In this document: one piece after another, positions 44,255 to 48,416 of the stretch
Layout of the letters: every line of letters starts with the position of its first letter
How positions within the stretch are numbered: the first letter of the stretch is position 1
Assembly (NCBI GenBank): GCA_022796795.1
Contig: JAAWJI010000031.1
Location: 1 to 48,416, forward strand
From: Lachnospiraceae bacterium
Lineage (GTDB): Bacteria; Bacillota; Clostridia; Lachnospirales; Lachnospiraceae
Length of the DNA: 48,416 nt
Direction of reading: 5' to 3'
The notes under the pieces: model-generated
The model's database searches: none
What the model saw: only the letters and a program-made list of their open reading frames with translations
Told to the model about the DNA's origin: nothing
Program-made: the position numbers and the translations under genes

Positions 44255-45613
44255 GTGTATTATTTCTTAAAGGAGCAAATGGAAGAAGGAGAGGTGAAAG
44301 CATTCATTCAAACGAAACGTACAGAGGAGAAGGTATTGGGACTTCCTGTTGTTACAGTATGGGAGTTTTCAAGGCTTGTACAGAAGGAGGCGTGGGTGAT
44401 TGTTGCTGTACAGGATAAATACCAGAAAGAAATTTTGAATATATTACAGACATTACACATATCCAATTATTGCGGATTCAGATGGAACGAGCTGGCAACA
44501 AGCATATATCATATGCAGGAAACAGAACGAATCCGGATATGGGAAACATTTCCCTGGTATAGATGTTTACAGGATGTGGAAAGTAGGCTTGTATTTACCT
44601 ATGCTGCTTTGGCAAAGCTAAGCTGTGATATTCGATATTACCTTCGTATGCAAAAGGAGAGTATTACTTCTGCATATTCGGAGGATCATCATACAACTAT
44701 TGTGGATTGGGTGAAGACAGGTAGATATTTGAAAGAACAGGAAAATTTTCTGTACGTTCCAAATTGGGCAATGCTGAATTATTTTGGGCCGCGTTTTTTG
44801 GAGCTTGGAATTTGTTTAAAAGGAATCTGTACAGATGATCGTTTACTTCAGGAAACTGTTTGGAGAGGTTTGCCTATCGTAAGCATAAAGGCAACAGCGG
44901 CGTTTGGTACAAATGTAAATATTTTGATTGGATGTGGTCAAAGGTTTTTAAGCTATAAAGTACTGGATGAGATGCTGGCCCTTGGGTATGAAAAGGACAG
45001 AGTTTTGCTTCCATGCAGTATAGATAACCCGTTTCAATACGGGATTCAGTATTTTGATTTGCCAGAGCTTAGGCTGGGCAGTGAGGAAGTATTTATAGAT
45101 GCGGGCTGTTATGATTGTGGTACAGTTCAGAAATTTGTGGAGATAACGGATGGACATTATAAGCATATCTATTCCTTTGAACCGGATAAGGTAAGTTACG
45201 ATCATTGTCGGAATACCAGCAGATATAAGCAATATGAAAGGTTCACATTACTGAACAAAGGGTTATGGTCGAAAGAAACAAACTTGCATTTTAGTAATGA
45301 GGGAACGCAGCTTTCAAGGATATCGGAAACGGCATCGCATGTGATAGAAACCACGTCGTTAGATCAGATGCTTGAAAATGAACATGTAACCATAATTAAA
45401 ATGGATATTGAGGGAGCAGAGCTGGAGGCTTTAAGAGGATGTGAGAATATAATCCGGAATCAGAAGCCGACACTTGCTATTTCCATTTATCATAAAGCAG
45501 AGGATTTTGTGGATATACCCGCTTATCTTTTGTCGCTGGTGCCCGAATATAAATTGTATTATCGTCATTACTCTCTATACAAATATGAAACAATTTTATA
45601 TGCCATGATTTAG
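44255..45613 (+). CDS. FkbM family methyltransferase with N-terminal Rossmann-like domain
   Basis: The open frame gives 452 residues from a GTG at 44255, but the true N-terminus probably lies upstream (see the preceding entry), because GIYLYGTGFCAKSVYY lies before it. Residues 1-80 are the rest of a Rossmann-like domain (AWVIVAVQDKYQKEILNILQ), followed by a middle domain. The FkbM methyltransferase is C-terminal: VFIDAGCYDCGTVQKFVE (SAM motif I), YSFEPDK, and IIKMDIEGAELEALRGCE. FkbM enzymes O-methylate sugars or polyketides. It is a likely late tailoring enzyme of the cassette. A TAG ends it; the next 34 codons are also open. Confidence 0.8.
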   Translation: MYYFLKEQMEEGEVKAFIQTKRTEEKVLGLPVVTVWEFSRLVQKEAWVIVAVQDKYQKEILNILQTLHISNYCGFRWNELATSIYHMQETERIRIWETFPWYRCLQDVESRLVFTYAALAKLSCDIRYYLRMQKESITSAYSEDHHTTIVDWVKTGRYLKEQENFLYVPNWAMLNYFGPRFLELGICLKGICTDDRLLQETVWRGLPIVSIKATAAFGTNVNILIGCGQRFLSYKVLDEMLALGYEKDRVLLPCSIDNPFQYGIQYFDLPELRLGSEEVFIDAGCYDCGTVQKFVEITDGHYKHIYSFEPDKVSYDHCRNTSRYKQYERFTLLNKGLWSKETNLHFSNEGTQLSRISETASHVIETTSLDQMLENEHVTIIKMDIEGAELEALRGCENIIRNQKPTLAISIYHKAEDFVDIPAYLLSLVPEYKLYYRHYSLYKYETILYAMI

Positions 45614-45699
45614 CAGCAGTTATATGAGCGGATTCCTTACTCTCAGTGGATAAGGAGATATTTGTTCTGGAGAAAAATAAATAGAATTGGGAGGGAAGA

Positions 45700-46899
45700 A
45701 TGCGGGACCTGAAACTGTCATTTGCGGATGCATACGAAACCGAAACGTCATGGATTGTTGCAGATACCTTATGTAATGCATGTTTTGAGATAGACAAAGC
45801 AACCGGGAAAACAGAGTATCTGTTTTCGTTTAAGGGAGAGAAATTACTGCAGGATGGTCTATATTATAGGATTTATTCCTATGGCAGGGAACTGATTTTT
45901 GCGCCAGGATATGCAAAACAAATCTGTATTTGGAATATGGATACAAAGGAGCAGACCTGCCATTCTATTATAGGGGAAAGAGATCTGGGGTACAGATATG
46001 TTGATTCCTATAGAATTGGCGATATTTTATGGCTATTTCCATCCAGTCTGGATCAGCCCATAGTGACATTTGATATAAAAAGACGAAAGACAGAATACTG
46101 GAATGATTATATGACTCATATTCCGGAAGAGGTGAAAGACAGGGGACATCCTGTATTTTTTAGACAATATGCGAAGAGAGAAAAACAAGCATATACGGTT
46201 CTGAAAAATAGCCCCTATCTTGTGAGATTTGATTTGGAGAAAAGGGATGCTTCTATAAAAAAGATCGGAGACTATCTGTTTACGGATGTGGGATGCGATG
46301 AGACCGCATTTTGGTTTTCCCTGCTCCAAAGTGACAGCGTGATTAGATGGGAACCGGATTCTGGATTTTTAGAGAAATTTGATTCCCATGAGCCCGATTC
46401 TGGTATGGGATATTCCAATATTATTGAGAACCAGGGCAGGATACTACTGATTCCGAATTTGGATAACAAGATTATGGAACCAGATCTTTTGACAAAAGAT
46501 CTGAAAGTGTTTTGCAGTCTCCCGGAGGGACTTGGCAAGATGAAGGATGTAAGAAATGGATGGAGAAGATTTTTTTCTTATCGAAATATGGAGGATGTGG
46601 TCAGACTGTGCCCGAATCAGGCAGATTGTATGGTAGATATTGAGGTGAACAAAAGGCAGGCACATGGAAGATTCTATGATGTGGAAGAGGTCTGGTGGCG
46701 AGAGGTATTTCATAAGCAGGCTATAATACCATGTTTTGCAGAGGAGATGGCCGAGACAGAGGGAGAGATAATGGAGAATAGTTTGGCTGATTTGGAGACA
46801 TATCTTGACTATATAAAACAGATGGAATCCAGACAGCCTAAAATTTGTGAGAATAGTTATGGAAAGAGAATACATCAAGCATTGAATTGTAACTCTTAA
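45700..46899 (+). CDS. Beta-propeller-like hypothetical protein
   Basis: This 399-residue protein has repeated blades of about 40-45 residues (IVADTLCNACFEIDKATGKT, FAPGYAKQICIWNMDTKE, LFPSSLDQPIVTFDIKRRK, RFDLEKRDASIKKIG), a pattern of beta-propellers without a named family. No signal peptide or membrane segment is visible. A C-terminal helical tail follows (about 360-399). Similar proteins sit beside FkbM genes in Lachnospiraceae surface-glycan loci, which I recall but cannot check here. It starts with GGGAGG and ends at a strong terminator, so it is the last gene of the cassette. Confidence 0.65.
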   Translation: MRDLKLSFADAYETETSWIVADTLCNACFEIDKATGKTEYLFSFKGEKLLQDGLYYRIYSYGRELIFAPGYAKQICIWNMDTKEQTCHSIIGERDLGYRYVDSYRIGDILWLFPSSLDQPIVTFDIKRRKTEYWNDYMTHIPEEVKDRGHPVFFRQYAKREKQAYTVLKNSPYLVRFDLEKRDASIKKIGDYLFTDVGCDETAFWFSLLQSDSVIRWEPDSGFLEKFDSHEPDSGMGYSNIIENQGRILLIPNLDNKIMEPDLLTKDLKVFCSLPEGLGKMKDVRNGWRRFFSYRNMEDVVRLCPNQADCMVDIEVNKRQAHGRFYDVEEVWWREVFHKQAIIPCFAEEMAETEGEIMENSLADLETYLDYIKQMESRQPKICENSYGKRIHQALNCNS

Positions 46900-46935
46900 A
46901 GTTATGATGCCTGTACTGTGACAGACTTTTACAGT

Positions 46936-46984
46936 AAAATCCGATAGTTTCTAGTTTTAAAAGATTCTATCGGATTTTATTGTA
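46936..46984 (+). terminator. Terminator closing the cassette
   Basis: A 12-bp stem (AAAATCCGATAG with CTATCGGATTTT, 19-base loop) is followed by ATTGTATTTT. Confidence 0.8.
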
Positions 46985-47072
46985 TTTTAATCAATAATTC
47001 AGTCATGATTTATCGGGAAAAGGTTCTGATTTATAAATATATTTTTTAATAGATTGTACATATAAGAAAGAT

Positions 47073-47101
47073 TTGTATTTTCTTCCAATATCCGTTATAC
47101 T
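47073..47101 (+). promoter_or_regulatory. Promoter of the GGDEF gene
   Basis: TTGTAT (47073-47078), a 17-base spacer and TATACT (47096-47101), 79 bases before the start. Confidence 0.6.
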
Positions 47102-47180
47102 AGGTCCAAGGGAAAATATGGATATGTGTTATTAGGATTCATAAATGCCTATTACCAATATCCAATGAAGAGAGGCAAGT

Positions 47181-48098
47181 ATGGAGAATATACTGATTAT
47201 TGAAGACAGCGCCGTACAGGCAGCCCAACTAAAAACTATTTTGGAGGATGATTATGATGTGACCATTGCGCAGTCAGCCGAGGAGGGCCTGACTCAGGTA
47301 GAGAGGGAAGATTATTCCCTGATTCTGCTGGATGTGGTAATGCCTGGCATGGATGGCTTTACACTGCTGAAAAAACTGCAGGAGGGTATCATTCCGCCCA
47401 ATCTTCCGGTTATTTTGCTAACCAGTCTTTCAGATGTGGAAAATGAGCATCATGGCCTGGACTTAGGGGCGGTGGATTATATTACAAAGCCTTTTTACTC
47501 TGCTATAGTAAAGGCCAGGGTTAATACGCACATTAAACTATACAATTATTGCAGGCAGTTTGAGCAGCGATCTATGACCGACCAGCTGACGGGAATTGCC
47601 AACAGACGCAACTATGAGCGTTACAGCCTTATAAGGTGGCAGGAAGCCGTGCGGTTACAGATTCCGTTTTCTATCTGTATGTTTGATATTGACTATTTTA
47701 AAATGTATAATGATACTTTTGGACATCTGGCCGGCGATGATGTGCTTGTTGCCGTGGCAAAGACAATATCCTCTTATCTGAATCGCAGCACGGATTTTTT
47801 TGCCCGTTATGGGGGAGAAGAGTTTGTGGTGCTTTTTCAGGGAGGCGGCTCGGATAAGGTATTTGAGTATTCGAAGAAAATGCGTCAGGCAATCGAAGAC
47901 CTCCACATTCCTCACAATCCCTCTGTGTCTCAATGGGTTACAATCAGCATGGGGGGCGTCACTGCCCTGCCAACGGCGGAAAGCTCCTATGAGTTATACC
48001 TGAAAATTGCGGACACCATGCTGTATGACGCCAAAAGGAATGGCCGGAACAGATTGGTGTGGGCGGATGAGAAGATGAAGCAGCTGTGGGAAAAATAG
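47181..48098 (+). CDS. Response regulator with GGDEF diguanylate cyclase domain
   Basis: This 305-residue protein has a receiver domain (1-120: IIEDSAVQ, phosphoacceptor Asp in LLDVVMPGMDG, Lys in YITKPF). The cyclase domain (about 130-300) has DQLTGIANRRNYE, MFDIDYFKMYND and the intact catalytic loop RYGGEEFVVLF. RSTD lies five residues before GGEEF, matching the RxxD product-inhibition site. It would make cyclic di-GMP when phosphorylated. No histidine kinase is adjacent, so its partner is elsewhere. It is a single gene with its own promoter. Confidence 0.95.
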   Translation: MENILIIEDSAVQAAQLKTILEDDYDVTIAQSAEEGLTQVEREDYSLILLDVVMPGMDGFTLLKKLQEGIIPPNLPVILLTSLSDVENEHHGLDLGAVDYITKPFYSAIVKARVNTHIKLYNYCRQFEQRSMTDQLTGIANRRNYERYSLIRWQEAVRLQIPFSICMFDIDYFKMYNDTFGHLAGDDVLVAVAKTISSYLNRSTDFFARYGGEEFVVLFQGGGSDKVFEYSKKMRQAIEDLHIPHNPSVSQWVTISMGGVTALPTAESSYELYLKIADTMLYDAKRNGRNRLVWADEKMKQLWEK

Positions 48099-48109
48099 GA
48101 TAAACAGAT

Positions 48110-48152
48110 ATCCCTGCCGGAGAGCAGGAAAAAGGGCGCCTCCGGCAGGGAT
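48110..48152. terminator. Hairpin between convergent genes
   Basis: A 13-bp stem (ATCCCTGCCGGAG with CTCCGGCAGGGAT, 17-base loop) lies between the GGDEF gene and the minus-strand ORFs at the right end. T-runs are short, so termination strength is uncertain. Confidence 0.65.
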
Positions 48153-48159
48153 GAACGTT

Positions 48160-48414
48160 TTACTTGCAGCCGCAGTCTTCGTTGCCGGAAATGCCGGTAT
48201 CGAAGGCAGGGTTCATGATATAGAAATTCTTGGAGTCCAGATGATCCTGTACAATGCGCAGGGCTTCACCGAAACGGGAGGATTGAAGTAAATCTATCTG
48301 TTGATTTTCTGCATTTTCTTTATAATCGACTGCCAATACATGCGGTCTTTCAATACCCGGATTACCGTAATCGTAGAATCCTCCACAACAAAGAAGATTA
48401 AATATGTACTGTAA
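48160..48414 (-). CDS. Partial ORF ending in a Cys-Gly-Cys tail
   Basis: A minus-strand frame is open from the right edge to TAA at 48160. It ends FGEALRIVQDHLDSKNFYIM then NPAFDTGISGNEDCGCK. The last part reads like a small real protein, possibly metal-binding. Its upstream part overlaps the RelE-like frame, and no ATG occurs before the Met near the C-terminus, so the true start is unclear. Only the segment downstream of 48294 has no competitor. Confidence 0.35.
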   Translation of the reverse strand, partial: LQYIFNLLCCGGFYDYGNPGIERPHVLAVDYKENAENQQIDLLQSSRFGEALRIVQDHLDSKNFYIMNPAFDTGISGNEDCGCK

Positions 48415-48416
48415 GG
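48294..48416 (-). CDS. RelE/ParE-type toxin, C-terminal part (runs off the window)
   Basis: The frame entering from the right edge reads YLIFFVVEDSTITVIRVLKD then RMYWQSII before a TAG at 48294. This is the usual C-terminus of RelE/ParE toxins (a strand with VEDxxIxVIRVL followed by RxxW). These inhibit translation or gyrase and are paired with an antitoxin, which should lie just beyond the edge. Only 40 residues are seen. Confidence 0.55.
   Translation of the reverse strand, partial: PYSTYLIFFVVEDSTITVIRVLKDRMYWQSIIKKMQKINR

Noticed and set aside
44197..44418. 73-residue plus-strand ORF before the FkbM gene
   Set aside because: It is a shadow of the frame that carries the Rossmann-like start.
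42214..45613. Genome-wide reassignment of TAG as a sense codon
   Set aside because: TAG ends several normal genes in the window (the amidase, ung, the class II aldolase, the GGDEF gene), so TAG is a working stop codon here.

Overview
The window looks like the chromosome of a gut Clostridia species, most likely family Lachnospiraceae (Bacillota). This rests on strong GGAGG ribosome binding sites, TTG and GTG starts, TTGACA/TATAAT promoters, a GAAC-N4-GTTC SOS box, and the types of genes seen (DUF262/sigma pair, Uma2 array, KtrAB, serine recombinase ahead of an AT-rich cassette). No rRNA or CRISPR array is present. One tRNA gene, tRNA-Thr(CGT), is.

Left end (1-7.3 kb) is accessory DNA that looks phage-derived. 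On the minus strand a small ORF is followed by a 919-residue protein with the signature motifs of the two-barrel, single-polypeptide RNA polymerases (SPbeta YonO and eukaryotic RdRp). Next come an HU-like protein (the SPbeta yonO-yonN order) and an unrecognised 257-residue protein flanked by tandem double-hairpin repeats. Divergent from this, a consensus promoter carrying two SOS boxes drives a sigma-like factor, a DUF262-like protein and a phage-type small protein. From 7.4 to 8.8 kb lie two Uma2-family genes, a broken third copy and the tRNA.

The middle (9-38 kb) is ordinary chromosomal backbone. It holds an amidase lipoprotein, an isochorismatase-like hydrolase, a CPBP protease, hisH and hisF, ung, a RhaM-like protein, a 1414-residue dehydratase-activator-like protein, a LysM peptide, a rhomboid-like membrane protein, a formate/nitrite channel, galM, and a KtrA/KtrB potassium system. 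An AraC regulator precedes a deoxysugar catabolic set (rhaB, isomerase, class II aldolase). A sugar ABC transporter with a FAD oxidoreductase and a LacI regulator follows.

The right part (38.2-46.9 kb) is an AT-rich cassette behind a small serine recombinase. It starts with a fused E1 alpha-beta 2-oxoacid dehydrogenase, translationally coupled to a protein joining a lipoyl domain, a peripheral-subunit-binding domain and a NeuD/PglD sugar acyltransferase. My reading, which is inference, is that acyl groups made by E1 on lipoate are passed straight to a sugar or other amine/hydroxyl instead of to CoA. Downstream are a membrane-anchored Rossmann-like protein, a SPASM/radical SAM protein, an FkbM methyltransferase and a propeller-like protein. 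The first two carry in-frame TAG codons inside otherwise continuous coding sequence, and the third has an apparent one-base shift at a G6 run. The window closes with a REC-GGDEF cyclase and the 3' end of a likely RelE/ParE toxin gene.
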